DNA from: Candidatus Gastranaerophilales bacterium
Lineage (GTDB): Bacteria > Cyanobacteriota > Vampirovibrionia > Gastranaerophilales > Gastranaerophilaceae
DNA: 44,639 bases
Assembly: GCA_944323945.1 (NCBI GenBank)
Contig: CALUUL010000009.1
Coordinates: 1-44,639, forward strand
Direction: 5' to 3'
Both the position numbers and the translations under genes were made by a program. Below the pieces are notes generated by a model, which saw only the letters and a list, made by a program, of their open reading frames with translations, was not told the origin of the DNA and did not search any database. Position 1 is the stretch's first letter. The number at the start of each line of letters is the position of its first letter. Shown here in pieces: positions 1 to 8,669 of the stretch.

Positions 1-221
1 TGATATTCTGTTATTGCTTCATCTACATATTGCTTTATTTGGTGTATATCAAGATGCCACTCCATATATAAATCACCGAGTTTTATATGCAACTCTGCGT
101 TGTTTTCATCTTTAGATATAGCACCTTGGCAAGTTTCTATAGCTTTTTGTATGTTGCCGGATTTCTTAAACTTGTCTATTTCTCTTGTTATTTTTCGATT
201 ATCTGTTTTAATGTTGCTCAT
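1..221 (-). CDS. TPR-repeat protein, N-terminal part (runs off the window)
   Basis: An open frame on the minus strand starts at ATG 221-219 and runs without a stop to base 1, giving about 73 residues. The N-terminus is charged. It is followed by a helix-turn-helix pattern typical of tetratricopeptide repeats (a KAIETCQGAI segment, then LHIKLGDLYMEW). TPR proteins are protein-interaction scaffolds and the partner here cannot be told. It lies 43 bp downstream of the M16 pair on the same strand, so it may be cotranscribed with them. There is no strong ribosome binding site and the rest of the protein is outside the window. Confidence 0.6.
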   Translation of the reverse strand, partial: MSNIKTDNRKITREIDKFKKSGNIQKAIETCQGAISKDENNAELHIKLGDLYMEWHLDIHQIKQYVDEAITEY

Positions 222-264
222 ATTCTCTACGTTGATTTTAGCATAACTTTAGCTGTTTTGACAG

Positions 265-1509
265 TTATATTTTTAATAAATCAGCTTCTATAAGATATTT
301 CTTTGGAGCTAATACACACAGTGCACTATTTCTTGAAAAATATTTTGAAGCTGTATCTATAATCTGCTCTTTTGTTATCGCTTTTATTTTGTTTATAAGT
401 TCCTCTTCAAAATTAAAACCAAGACCTAAAAATTCATAATAGCCATTTAAAGAAGCTTCTAAAAGATTTGTTTCTTTATAAAATTGTCTTTTTCCAATTG
501 CATTATTTTTTGCTTCTTCAAGTTCTTTATCTGATATTATTTCTGTCATAATTCTATTAATTTCTTTTTCAAATCCGTTTAAAGATGTTTTTATATTTTT
601 AGGCTCTGTTGCTATATATACGAAGAAATGTCCGGATAAAACAAATGGTTCATATACGCTTCTTACTGTATATGCCAGTCCTTGTTTCTCTCTTAGTTCA
701 AGAAAAAGTCTCGAACTTAGTCCTGATGAACCAAGTATTGTATTTAAAAGTATAATTGTTGCATATTCATCTGTGAATACAGATGGAAATCGCCATCCCA
801 TAAATATCTGTGCCTGATTCGCATCGTCTTTTTCTATTACAGAAATTAAGTTCTTATTTAACGGTTCAATATCTTTTCTATTATCTTTTATGTCTGTATT
901 CTTTAGGTTTCCAAGATGCTTCTCCAGTAATGATATGATTATTTCTTTATCTATATCACCAGTTACCGATATATTCTTCTGACCGAAATTTTTTATCTCT
1001 CTATATATTTTTATCAAGTCTTTTTTTTGTATTTTACCTATTTGTTCTATTACTTCTTTTCTACCTATTCCATATGAATGATTCTTGAATATTGTTCTGT
1101 AGTATTCATCTTGTGCTTGAACTTTTGCTGAATCTAAATCAGATTCAAATTCTCCTTTTATCTTTATAATTTCTTTCTCAAATTCATCAAAAGTAGAATT
1201 TTCTAATATATCTTGTAAAATTTCTAAGGCTAAATTTACATCTTCATTCAAACATAGTAATTTAAAACGAATATAATCAGCTTTTTTTTCAATATTCAAA
1301 TCAATTGCATTTTCATCAAGTTCATTTGCTAATTGTTCTGATGTTCTATTTTTTGTTCCTTGAAATAATAATTGGGTTAATAAATAATATAAACCTGCAT
1401 TTTCTTCATCATTGTTTAATTTTGTATAAAGAACAACTGCTATTCTTGGTGTATTATTATTTCTTTTTATAATTGTTTTTATTCCATTTTTTAATGTATA
1501 TCTTTCCAT
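265..1509 (-). CDS. M16-family peptidase-like protein, zinc site lost (R/Y subunit)
   Basis: This 414-aa protein has the fold signature of the insulinase/processing-peptidase family. The zinc motif HXXEH is replaced: at the expected place (residues 42-46) it has Y-L-L-T-Q, so both His and the Glu are gone. It keeps the family's substrate-binding R/Y pair in ELREKQGLAY (R273, Y280). In bacterial two-subunit M16B enzymes one chain carries the zinc site and the other the R/Y pair, and this is the second kind. An AAAGGA ribosome site precedes ATG 1509. The gene is 10 bp after the active-subunit gene, so the two are surely one operon and probably form a heterodimer. Whether it is exported is unclear, since no signal peptide is seen. 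Confidence 0.85.
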   Translation of the reverse strand: MERYTLKNGIKTIIKRNNNTPRIAVVLYTKLNNDEENAGLYYLLTQLLFQGTKNRTSEQLANELDENAIDLNIEKKADYIRFKLLCLNEDVNLALEILQDILENSTFDEFEKEIIKIKGEFESDLDSAKVQAQDEYYRTIFKNHSYGIGRKEVIEQIGKIQKKDLIKIYREIKNFGQKNISVTGDIDKEIIISLLEKHLGNLKNTDIKDNRKDIEPLNKNLISVIEKDDANQAQIFMGWRFPSVFTDEYATIILLNTILGSSGLSSRLFLELREKQGLAYTVRSVYEPFVLSGHFFVYIATEPKNIKTSLNGFEKEINRIMTEIISDKELEEAKNNAIGKRQFYKETNLLEASLNGYYEFLGLGFNFEEELINKIKAITKEQIIDTASKYFSRNSALCVLAPKKYLIEADLLKI

Positions 1510-1519
1510 TTTTTATCCT

Positions 1520-2866
1520 TTATTTTTTATATGGTTCAGGCATTAGTGTTGAAATAACAGCTTTGTTTACATCAAGATAATTTTGTGCGGTATTCTTGAC
1601 ATCATCAAGTGTAATTTCTTCAATAACGTTCATATATTCTTCGACACATTCAAGTTTGTTACAAACAGTCATATAAAAACCTATTGTCTCTGCAATATCT
1701 GAAACACTTTCCGAATTCTCTGCAAATCCGGCTTTTAGTTTCTTTTTTGCTTTCTTAAGCTCTTTTTCTGTTATACCGTCAGAACAAATTTTATTGATTT
1801 GGTCTTTTATCAGATTAATTGCATTTTCTTTTTCATCAGGTTTAAAATTAGCTTGTACAAAGAAATTTCCACCATCTTTGAAATGATAAAAATCTGTTGA
1901 GATAATATTAAATATTTGTTTTTCTGCTTTTTCTATAAGTTCTTGATATAGTCTGGAGCTTTGTCCTTGTCCTAAAATTAATGCCAACATTTCTAATATT
2001 GTTGATGTTTTTATATCAATTGCTTTTGAACCAAGATATCCAAACATTAAAAATCCTGTATTAATTTTTGAATAGGTTTCCACATATTTTGTTGTATTTG
2101 TCGGAGTATCTATTTTGTATTGTTCATTTTTTCTATTTTTTCGTCCTTTAAAATCAAATTCTTTCATAACCTGAGGAATTATTTCATCAGGATTCAAATC
2201 TCCGACTATTATTGTTGTTATATTATTGGGGGTGTAGTGTGTTTTATAATAATCAAGTACAGTTTCTCTTGTTATTGTTGATATTATCTGTTCATTACCT
2301 ATTACATCTCTTCTATAAGGATGTGATGTGTACATATTTTTATTTGTTTGATTATATACTTTTGTCCAAGGTTGATCTTTTCTCATTCTTATTTCTTCAA
2401 TAACAACGTGTCTTTCTCTTTTTGTTGTTATGTTTGGATTCTTAAGGTCAAAAGGTTCACCTATTTCATTTTCAGGTATAATTGGATCGAGCATCATATC
2501 TGCATGTAATTCAAGTGTATCTTTAAAATTTCTATTATCACTGCCTTTAGGAATTGTTACATAATAAAATGTATAATCCTTCCAAGTTGCGGCATTTACA
2601 ATAGCTCCTCTTGATTCTAAGATTCTATCAAATTCACCTGCTTTATGTTTATTTGTCCCTTTAAACATTAGATGTTCAAGAAAATGTGAAATTCCGTTAT
2701 TTTCGTCATTTTCATTTATAGAACCTGTCTTTACCCAACTGCTAATGTTTATTAGAGAACCGCTTTTATAAGCGAATACAATTTTATGTCCGCATTCTCT
2801 CTCATATATTTCTACAGGCTTTTCTAAATAAGGATAATTAACCAGTGTTTTTTTTATTTTTTCCAT
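1520..2866 (-). CDS. M16-family zinc peptidase, catalytic subunit
   Basis: The start is placed at ATG 2866 (448 aa) because CGAGGTC lies just upstream. An in-frame ATG at 2893 has no such site. HFLEH (H61, E64, H65) is the inverted zinc motif of M16 peptidases, and the third ligand is probably one Glu of the VIEE segment near 157-158. The R/Y substrate motif is degraded in this chain (ELIEKAEKQIF where the partner has ELREKQGLAY). It is therefore complementary to the downstream partner gene. The likely role is peptide or small-protein cleavage as a heterodimer. The substrate is unknown. Confidence 0.88.
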   Translation of the reverse strand: MEKIKKTLVNYPYLEKPVEIYERECGHKIVFAYKSGSLINISSWVKTGSINENDENNGISHFLEHLMFKGTNKHKAGEFDRILESRGAIVNAATWKDYTFYYVTIPKGSDNRNFKDTLELHADMMLDPIIPENEIGEPFDLKNPNITTKRERHVVIEEIRMRKDQPWTKVYNQTNKNMYTSHPYRRDVIGNEQIISTITRETVLDYYKTHYTPNNITTIIVGDLNPDEIIPQVMKEFDFKGRKNRKNEQYKIDTPTNTTKYVETYSKINTGFLMFGYLGSKAIDIKTSTILEMLALILGQGQSSRLYQELIEKAEKQIFNIISTDFYHFKDGGNFFVQANFKPDEKENAINLIKDQINKICSDGITEKELKKAKKKLKAGFAENSESVSDIAETIGFYMTVCNKLECVEEYMNVIEEITLDDVKNTAQNYLDVNKAVISTLMPEPYKK

Positions 2867-3005
2867 AAATGACCTCGATAATAATATATTCAAATCTAAT
2901 TGTATCAGATTTTAAAGTAATTTCATATTAAAAATAGCAAGTTTTTTTTTGTGCGTGTTTTAAAAATGTCACAGATTAGTTATTAGTATGAAGGTAAGAA
3001 AATCA

Positions 3006-3413
3006 ATGAATATTCCACCAGTTTCATTTGGCTCTTTAATGGTATTTACTATAAATGATGACAAGCCTAAAGCATCTATTCCACAATTATTAAGAATTTC
3101 TTTCAATAATAATCGTTCATTAAAAAACTATAATTTGGTTGATACTTTTGAAAAATATGGTGATGTTGTTGATGGTACTGTTCACAATGCAGCTCAAAAT
3201 TTTGCTGAAACTTTAGATAGAAAGTATAAATCTATACTGCCAAAAGGCTCAAAAGATGTTATTTTGACTCAAGCAGAATTTACTATTAATCCTAGAGAAA
3301 CGAGAACGAGGTATTTTTTGACTGCTGCTACTAATGATGATGAAGAAAGAATTCATAATATTTTAAGTAAAAGTTCTGTTTATTATACTGCGAAGTTCAG
3401 GAATAAGAGATAG
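3006..3413 (+). CDS. hypothetical protein with N-terminal PPVSFG motif
   Basis: An unrecognised protein of 135 aa when started at ATG 3006, which has AAGG about 11 nt upstream. An in-frame ATG at 2988 has no ribosome site. The N-terminus reads MNIPPVSFGS. The rest is a mixed alpha/beta pattern without Cys clusters, membrane segments or a signal peptide. A segment near residues 90-115 is rich in charged residues (RETRTRYF). It is convergent with the lipM-like gene and the two stop regions overlap by 17 bp. No function can be assigned. Confidence 0.6.
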   Translation: MNIPPVSFGSLMVFTINDDKPKASIPQLLRISFNNNRSLKNYNLVDTFEKYGDVVDGTVHNAAQNFAETLDRKYKSILPKGSKDVILTQAEFTINPRETRTRYFLTAATNDDEERIHNILSKSSVYYTAKFRNKR

Positions 3414-4080
3414 AAAAGTAATCTTTAAATCCTTTTGCCATTGCCTTTATAATATCTTTCCTTGTTAGTGAAGGGTTTATTTCTTCTATATATGTAATAT
3501 AATCATTGTTATTTTTTTCTTGGAAAATTTTTTCTATAATATCAGAATTATAGTTAAATAAAACAGAACCATGTTGAAGAATATAACCTTGTTTTCTGTA
3601 TTGTGCTGAGCCAATTAGTTTTTTTTCATTATGCGATAAATCAGCACCGGTTGAGATAAGCATACAATAATCATGTGAAGCTTCAATTTTTTTCTTTCCG
3701 CCAAGTTCAAGCTTTATATCTAGATTTTTAAAGCCTTCTATTATTGCTGATGAAATTTCTTTATATGAAGTAATTATACTTTCACCTTTTTTTAAAAAAG
3801 TTACAGGACATATAAATGAATATGTTACTTCATTATCGTGAAGAAGACCTCGTCCGCCTGTTACTCTTTTTACTATATCTATTCCGTTTTTCTTACAGAA
3901 ATTAATATCTATATTTGTCAATGATTGATTTCTGCCTAAAGATACGCAAGGTGGATTCCAACCATAAAAACGAATTATTGGTTCTTTTGTCTGCTCATTA
4001 ATTGCATCATGAAGCAATTGTGAGTCAAAACGCATATTATATTCGCCATTATTTTCTTTATATTCTATTAATTTAGCCAT
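3397..4080 (-). CDS. LipM/LplA-family octanoyl- or lipoyl-transferase
   Basis: The family (BPL_LplA_LipB fold) moves octanoyl or lipoyl groups to E2/GcvH lipoyl domains. Seen here: WNPPCVSLGRNQ, RVTGGRG, and the block LIGSAQYRKQGYILQHGS typical of LipM and LplA. A Cys in SHDYCML (residue 139 from this start) sits where LipM has its acyl-accepting Cys, and the conserved Lys of the KKLIGSAQ block is present. At 227 aa there is no C-terminal LplA accessory domain, which favours a LipM-like octanoyltransferase over a classical ligase. The start at ATG 4080 is chosen because a perfect TATAAT box (4088-4093) lies 7 nt before it. The longer in-frame start at 4110 would be upstream of that box. Confidence 0.75.
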   Translation of the reverse strand: MAKLIEYKENNGEYNMRFDSQLLHDAINEQTKEPIIRFYGWNPPCVSLGRNQSLTNIDINFCKKNGIDIVKRVTGGRGLLHDNEVTYSFICPVTFLKKGESIITSYKEISSAIIEGFKNLDIKLELGGKKKIEASHDYCMLISTGADLSHNEKKLIGSAQYRKQGYILQHGSVLFNYNSDIIEKIFQEKNNNDYITYIEEINPSLTRKDIIKAMAKGFKDYFSISYS

Positions 4081-4087
4081 AATGGTC

Positions 4088-4093
4088 ATTATA
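4088..4093 (-). promoter_or_regulatory. TATAAT -10 box 7 nt before the lipM-like ATG
   Basis: A perfect TATAAT on the minus strand is followed by GACCATT and then ATG at 4080, with no Shine-Dalgarno sequence. The -35 region is poor. The spacing would put the transcript start at or near the A of the ATG (leaderless mRNA). Confidence 0.4.
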
Positions 4094-4136
4094 TCATACA
4101 AAGAAACCATTTATAAATTTATTGGAGGAAATAATT

Positions 4137-4718
4137 ATGGAGAAAAAATCATTAAAGGATACAAGAACCAGAGAAAATCTTATGAAGGCTTTTGCCGGTG
4201 AATCAATGGCAAGAAATAGATATTGCATTTTTGCTTCTACTGCAGAAAAAGAAGGTTTTATTGAAATTGCTAATATATTTAGGATGACTGCTTTAAATGA
4301 AAAAGAACATGCAGAAGTTTATTTTAAATTCTTAGATGGTGAAGAAGTACAAATATTAAATGCTACATATCCTTCTTGTTTTGGGGATACAAGGGCAAAT
4401 CTTATGTGTGCTGCGAAATATGAAGAAGAAGAACATTCTTTATTATATCCTGAATTTGGTACTATTGCAGAGGAAGAAGGTTTTAAAGATATAGCAGCTG
4501 CATTTTTTAATATTGCAACTATTGAAGCACATCACAGTAAAAGATATGCTAAATTACATGAAAGATTAATAAATAATGAAATGTTTAGGAGAAAAAATAA
4601 AGAAAAATGGATGTGCTCGCATTGTGGTTTTATTGTTGAAAATGAAGACGCACCAATTAAATGTCCTGTTTGTGGTAAAGCTCAAGGTTATTTCAATGTT
4701 TTATGTGATTGTTTATAA
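4137..4718 (+). CDS. rbr: rubrerythrin
   Basis: Cytoplasmic non-haem di-iron peroxidase that reduces hydrogen peroxide, typical of anaerobes. The 193-aa protein has an N-terminal ferritin-like four-helix domain with the di-iron ligand stretches (ESMARNRY, NEKEHAEVY, EEEEHS, IEAHHSKRY). A C-terminal rubredoxin-like knuckle follows, with Cys pairs at about 160/163 and 176/179. The start is ATG 4137 because GGAGG at 4124-4128 is its ribosome site; a TTG further upstream overlaps that site and is rejected. It is followed by a strong terminator. It is diverged from the lipM-like gene with a short shared upstream region. Confidence 0.95.
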   Translation: MEKKSLKDTRTRENLMKAFAGESMARNRYCIFASTAEKEGFIEIANIFRMTALNEKEHAEVYFKFLDGEEVQILNATYPSCFGDTRANLMCAAKYEEEEHSLLYPEFGTIAEEEGFKDIAAAFFNIATIEAHHSKRYAKLHERLINNEMFRRKNKEKWMCSHCGFIVENEDAPIKCPVCGKAQGYFNVLCDCL

Positions 4719-4734
4719 TTTAAAAGAAGATAAT

Positions 4735-4770
4735 AAAAAAGAGGTTTATTTTATACCTCTTTTTTATTTT
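4735..4770 (+). terminator. bidirectional intrinsic terminator after rubrerythrin
   Basis: The perfect arms AAAAAAGAGGT (4735-4745) and ACCTCTTTTTT (4755-4765) are separated by 9 nt and followed by more T. It sits between two convergent genes and can serve both strands. Confidence 0.85.
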
Positions 4771-5225
4771 GTTACTTTATAAAAAGTTTCAGATAATTCT
4801 TTTTTTATATTTTCAACCAAAATATGTTCGATTGGAGAATTATCATCTTTTCTCAAATAAACATCTTTTATACCGGCTTGGACAATAAAACGCTTACAAA
4901 GTATACATATAAAATTATGCCCATATATATACATTGTAGCATTTTGACATCTGTCTTGCCCCGCTTGTATTATTGCGTTTTGTTCTGCGTGTATGCTTCT
5001 ACACGTTTCATACATAGTACCTGATGGTATATTATTTTCTATACGGTAGCATCTCCCGAGTTCAAAACAAGAAATTACTTTCGATGGAGTACCATTATAT
5101 CCTGTGGCTTTTATTTTTTTATCTTCTCCAACGATGACTGCGCCAACGTGAGCTCTCAGACAATTTGAACGAGAAGCACAAGTTTTGGCAATTTCAAGAA
5201 AATATTCATTCCATTCTTTTACCAT
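4764..5225 (-). CDS. dCMP deaminase (ComEB family)
   Basis: Zinc-dependent deaminase that converts dCMP to dUMP for thymidylate synthesis. The 153-aa protein carries HAEQNAI (His79, Glu81) and Cys107-x-x-Cys110, the catalytic zinc site of the cytidine/deoxycytidylate deaminase family. The segment GYNGTPSKV and further Cys residues are typical of dCMP deaminases rather than cytidine deaminases. The usual P-C-x-x-C is I-C-I-L-C here, a mild variation. The start ATG 5225 is preceded by TGAGGATAAT. The stop lies inside the shared terminator with rubrerythrin. Confidence 0.9.
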   Translation of the reverse strand: MVKEWNEYFLEIAKTCASRSNCLRAHVGAVIVGEDKKIKATGYNGTPSKVISCFELGRCYRIENNIPSGTMYETCRSIHAEQNAIIQAGQDRCQNATMYIYGHNFICILCKRFIVQAGIKDVYLRKDDNSPIEHILVENIKKELSETFYKVTK

Positions 5226-5326
5226 ATTATCCTCAATTCATTATTACATCATACAAAATTTCATAATAAGTAACAATTAATTGTAAACTATTTATTAATA
5301 TTGCTTTTTTAATTTAAAATTAATAT

Positions 5327-6268
5327 ATGGATAAGCAAAGTAAGACTCTGGAAAAGACTAAGAAGTTTTGGATAAGTATTACAGGATACAGAACTTTATT
5401 GATTTTAAAGTCTTTGATGTTGAAAAGTTATACTATAGATGAATTGGTTGAAATTGTCAAAAAGGATTCAATTACTAATAAAGCAGTATCTAAAGATACT
5501 GTTCGATTAGCAATAAATACTCTTAAGTCTGCAGGTTGTGAAATTTTAAGACCCAATAAGGCAAATAATTATGAATATCAGTTGATAAAACATCCGTTTT
5601 CTTTAAGTCTTAATAAAAAAGATTTACAAGTTTTAATCAAGTTAAGAGATAAATTAGCAGAAAAATTAAACTATAATAGTATATTTGTATTAAATGATTT
5701 ATATGATAAATTGATTTCTCTAACTCTTGACGAAGAACAAATTAATTATATAAATGATTCTCAACTATTAAAAAATATAAATAAAAAAATTTTAAAAGAA
5801 ATTTCAAATCCTCAAATTATCGGTAAAAAAGTACAAATAAGATATTTATCACCTAATTACGGCGAAGAGGATATTGATGTAATTCCTCAAAAAATTACAT
5901 ATGAATCGGGAAAGTTATATTTAAGGTGCTATATTTTTAAATATGCTAAAAATAGTATGCTTAATTTTGATAGAATATTGAAGCTCAATGGAGTTGATTT
6001 GTTTAATAAATATGATATAGATTCTTCTTTTGAAGTCATTTATGAATTATTTGGTAATTCATTACATACGTTTAAACTTCAAAAGGATGAGAAAATAATT
6101 TTAAAAACAGATGAACTAATTAGAATATCAGCTATTGTAGATAATGAATTTATTTTTATACAAAGACTATTATTATTTGGTTCTGATTTTAAAATCATAT
6201 CTCCAAGTTCTTTTAAAGAAAAACTTATAGATAAAATAAAACTTATACAAAAAGGGTATTTAGAATGA
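5327..6268 (+). CDS. WYL-domain-type transcriptional regulator (first of pair)
   Basis: This 313-aa protein has an N-terminal winged-helix region (about residues 15-75, with TIDELVEIVKKD and SKDTVRLAINTL). After a helical linker comes a C-terminal region resembling a WYL domain, in which GKLYLRCYIF followed by NFDRIL matches the W-Y-L plus R-I pattern in a degenerate form. WYL proteins are usually ligand- or nucleic-acid-sensing transcription factors. The stop overlaps the next gene's ATG by 4 bp, so translation is probably coupled. No Shine-Dalgarno is seen. A TAAAAT box lies 6 nt before the ATG, a possible leaderless start. Target genes may include its own operon. Confidence 0.7.
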   Translation: MDKQSKTLEKTKKFWISITGYRTLLILKSLMLKSYTIDELVEIVKKDSITNKAVSKDTVRLAINTLKSAGCEILRPNKANNYEYQLIKHPFSLSLNKKDLQVLIKLRDKLAEKLNYNSIFVLNDLYDKLISLTLDEEQINYINDSQLLKNINKKILKEISNPQIIGKKVQIRYLSPNYGEEDIDVIPQKITYESGKLYLRCYIFKYAKNSMLNFDRILKLNGVDLFNKYDIDSSFEVIYELFGNSLHTFKLQKDEKIILKTDELIRISAIVDNEFIFIQRLLLFGSDFKIISPSSFKEKLIDKIKLIQKGYLE

Positions 6269-7182
6269 GAAAACCTGAAAAAAATCATGATACAGGATTA
6301 AGAATATTAGAAGTATTAAAAATACTTTTAGAAAAAAAGTTAACAAAAAATGAATTAATAGAAAAATTGAAAGAGAATGATTCTGTTGGGAATGTATATT
6401 CTCAAGAAGCTTTTCTTAAATATTTTAATACTTTTGAATTACTAGGTTTAAAAGTACAAAAGACTCAGGGTAAATATTCTTTAAAAAATGCATTATTAAA
6501 AACAAATATAAATAGAGAAGAACAAGAGATATTATTTTTGTTAATTGATTCTATAAAAAAACTAAATAATAAATCTGAAGAAGAAATTATAAAAAAGATT
6601 ATTTCCAAGCTGGATAAATATTTGGATGTTGAATTGGAACAGAAACTTAATGAAATAGAAAATAGAGAAAGATATATAAGTAATTCTTTGATTCGTAATA
6701 ATGTTGTAGAAACATTAAAACAAATGTTATATGAATCTCAACGTATAAGCATTACATATAAGAAAAAAGATGGTATTAATGAAAGTGATATAATAGAATT
6801 AAAAGAGATTATAGAAAAAAATGATTCGGTTTTTATCGTATGTTATAGTCCATTATATGGTAGAAATAAGAAAATTTGTGTTGATTCTATCATTTCATTA
6901 AAACAACTGCCACAAAAAACGTCAGGTGTTTGTTATTTGAATTCTATTGTTTTTGAAGTATATGGCAGACTCGCGTCTTTATATAGATTAAAACCATCAG
7001 AAAAAGTTATTAATTTCAGCAATAATCATCTAACGATATCTAATACAGAAGAAGACAAAGATACACTTTTATTAAGGCTGTTAAAATATGGAGAAAATTG
7101 TAGGATTATAAGACCAAAATCGCTACAAGAAGAATTTATAAAATTGACAAATGATATATTAAAGAATTTGGAGGCATCATAG
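6265..7182 (+). CDS. WYL-domain-type transcriptional regulator (second of pair)
   Basis: This 305-aa protein has the same plan as its upstream neighbour: an N-terminal winged-helix segment (RILEVLKILLEKKLTKNELI), a linker, and a C-terminal WYL-like region with DSVFIVCYSPLYGRNK. The canonical Trp-Tyr-Leu is only weakly kept. ATG overlaps the previous stop (ATGA). The gene ends in TAGTG, sharing one base with the GTG of the DUF4127 gene. Tandem WYL pairs acting as heterodimers are known (PafB/PafC in actinobacteria); heterodimer formation here is inference. Confidence 0.68.
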   Translation: MRKPEKNHDTGLRILEVLKILLEKKLTKNELIEKLKENDSVGNVYSQEAFLKYFNTFELLGLKVQKTQGKYSLKNALLKTNINREEQEILFLLIDSIKKLNNKSEEEIIKKIISKLDKYLDVELEQKLNEIENRERYISNSLIRNNVVETLKQMLYESQRISITYKKKDGINESDIIELKEIIEKNDSVFIVCYSPLYGRNKKICVDSIISLKQLPQKTSGVCYLNSIVFEVYGRLASLYRLKPSEKVINFSNNHLTISNTEEDKDTLLLRLLKYGENCRIIRPKSLQEEFIKLTNDILKNLEAS

Positions 7183-8633
7183 TGTCTAAGATTGCATTAG
7201 TCCCAATAGATAATCGTCCGGTTTGTTATCAGCTTCCTCGTCAGATAATAAGCCAAGCGAAGGAACATTGTATATTATTGCCTGAAATCGATTTAATGGG
7301 TAGTCTTAATAAGAATGCAAACATAGATTCAATACTTAATTGGATGGAGTCTTTAAGAGATGTTGATATTTTTGTTGTTTCTTTGGACACAATAGCCTAT
7401 GGAGGGCTTATTCCATCAAGAAGGAGTACTGATACGTACGAACAGATTAAATCGAGGATAGATAGATTAGTATCTATTCTAAAAAAGCATTCAGCAAAAG
7501 TTTATGCCTTTTCAAGTATTATGAGAATTTCTAATAATAATATAAATGAAGAAGAGAAAGAATATTGGTCTAGTTTTGGTACTAAGATTTTTCAATACTC
7601 ATATAATTTGCATAAAATGGAAAGTACTTGTGATTCATCATATATGATGGCCTGTAATTGCAGTGCAACTAGAATTCCGCAAGATATTTTAGATGATTAT
7701 CTTAATACAAGAAAAAGAAATTTTGAAATTAATAAATATTATATAGAACTAAAAAAGCAAGGAATATTTGATACATTAGTATTTTCAAAAGATGATTGTG
7801 CTCAATATGGAATAAATGTAAAAGAGGCAATTGAGTTAGAAAAATTATCATTAAAAGAGAATGATATATTTATAAAGACCGGAGCGGATGAAATACCATT
7901 AACATTATTATCACGAGCTATAAATAAACAAAAATATATAAAAATATGTCCTGTATATACTAATCCGGAGAGTATTAATAAATTATCAAAGTATGAGGAT
8001 ATATCTGTAGAAGAATCTGTAAAATCACAAATAGAACTGGCTGGAGGCGTTTTAAGTGATGAAAAAAATTGCGACTTAGTCCTATTAGTAAATAATTTTA
8101 AAATAGAGCAAGGTGAATTGGTTATGGATGTTTACGAACCCTTGTTTAGTAAAAATTTGATTATTCCAAATAGACCATATTTTATAGCAGATATATTGAA
8201 TGCAAACGGAAGTGATAATGGTTTTGTTAAAGCATTATTTGCAAACGATAATTTGAAAGAGTTTTTCGGTTATGCTGCTTGGAATACAACAGGTAATACT
8301 TTAGGAAGTTGTATTTCTTCTGCTTTAACATATTTTGGTGCAAAACATCCTGATAAAAAGGCTTTCCAAATATTACAAATCACAAGATTTCTTGATGATT
8401 GGGCTTATCAGGCAAATGTAAGAGCTGAAATTAGAACAGATATAGAAAATCTTTCTAATACAGTTCTTAAAATAAAAATGAAAGAATACGAAAAGTTTCT
8501 TATAGAAAAGTTTGAAATAAAAAAATATCATCTGGATTATAATTTCCCTTGGCACAGATTTTTTGAGATTGGTATTTCAATAAAGAAAAATTATATAAAG
8601 TTGCCATTTGTTGATATATTATTTTATGAGTGA
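7182..8633 (+). CDS. DUF4127 family protein
   Basis: This 483-aa protein begins SKIALVPIDNRPVCYQLP and contains VVSLDTIAYGGLIPSRR. These are hallmarks of the DUF4127 family, whose function is unknown to me. Other conserved-looking stretches are KTGADEIPLTLLSRA and AAWNTTGNTLG, followed by a C-terminal segment with LDDWAYQANVR. No signal peptide or membrane helix is present. It starts at GTG 7182 with GGAGG at 7170-7174, and the one-base overlap with the second WYL gene shows it belongs to that operon. A role under control of the WYL pair is inference. Confidence 0.85.
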   Translation: MSKIALVPIDNRPVCYQLPRQIISQAKEHCILLPEIDLMGSLNKNANIDSILNWMESLRDVDIFVVSLDTIAYGGLIPSRRSTDTYEQIKSRIDRLVSILKKHSAKVYAFSSIMRISNNNINEEEKEYWSSFGTKIFQYSYNLHKMESTCDSSYMMACNCSATRIPQDILDDYLNTRKRNFEINKYYIELKKQGIFDTLVFSKDDCAQYGINVKEAIELEKLSLKENDIFIKTGADEIPLTLLSRAINKQKYIKICPVYTNPESINKLSKYEDISVEESVKSQIELAGGVLSDEKNCDLVLLVNNFKIEQGELVMDVYEPLFSKNLIIPNRPYFIADILNANGSDNGFVKALFANDNLKEFFGYAAWNTTGNTLGSCISSALTYFGAKHPDKKAFQILQITRFLDDWAYQANVRAEIRTDIENLSNTVLKIKMKEYEKFLIEKFEIKKYHLDYNFPWHRFFEIGISIKKNYIKLPFVDILFYE

Positions 8634-8669
8634 TAACATTTACTTAAAAGTAATATCAAAGGAAAAGCT

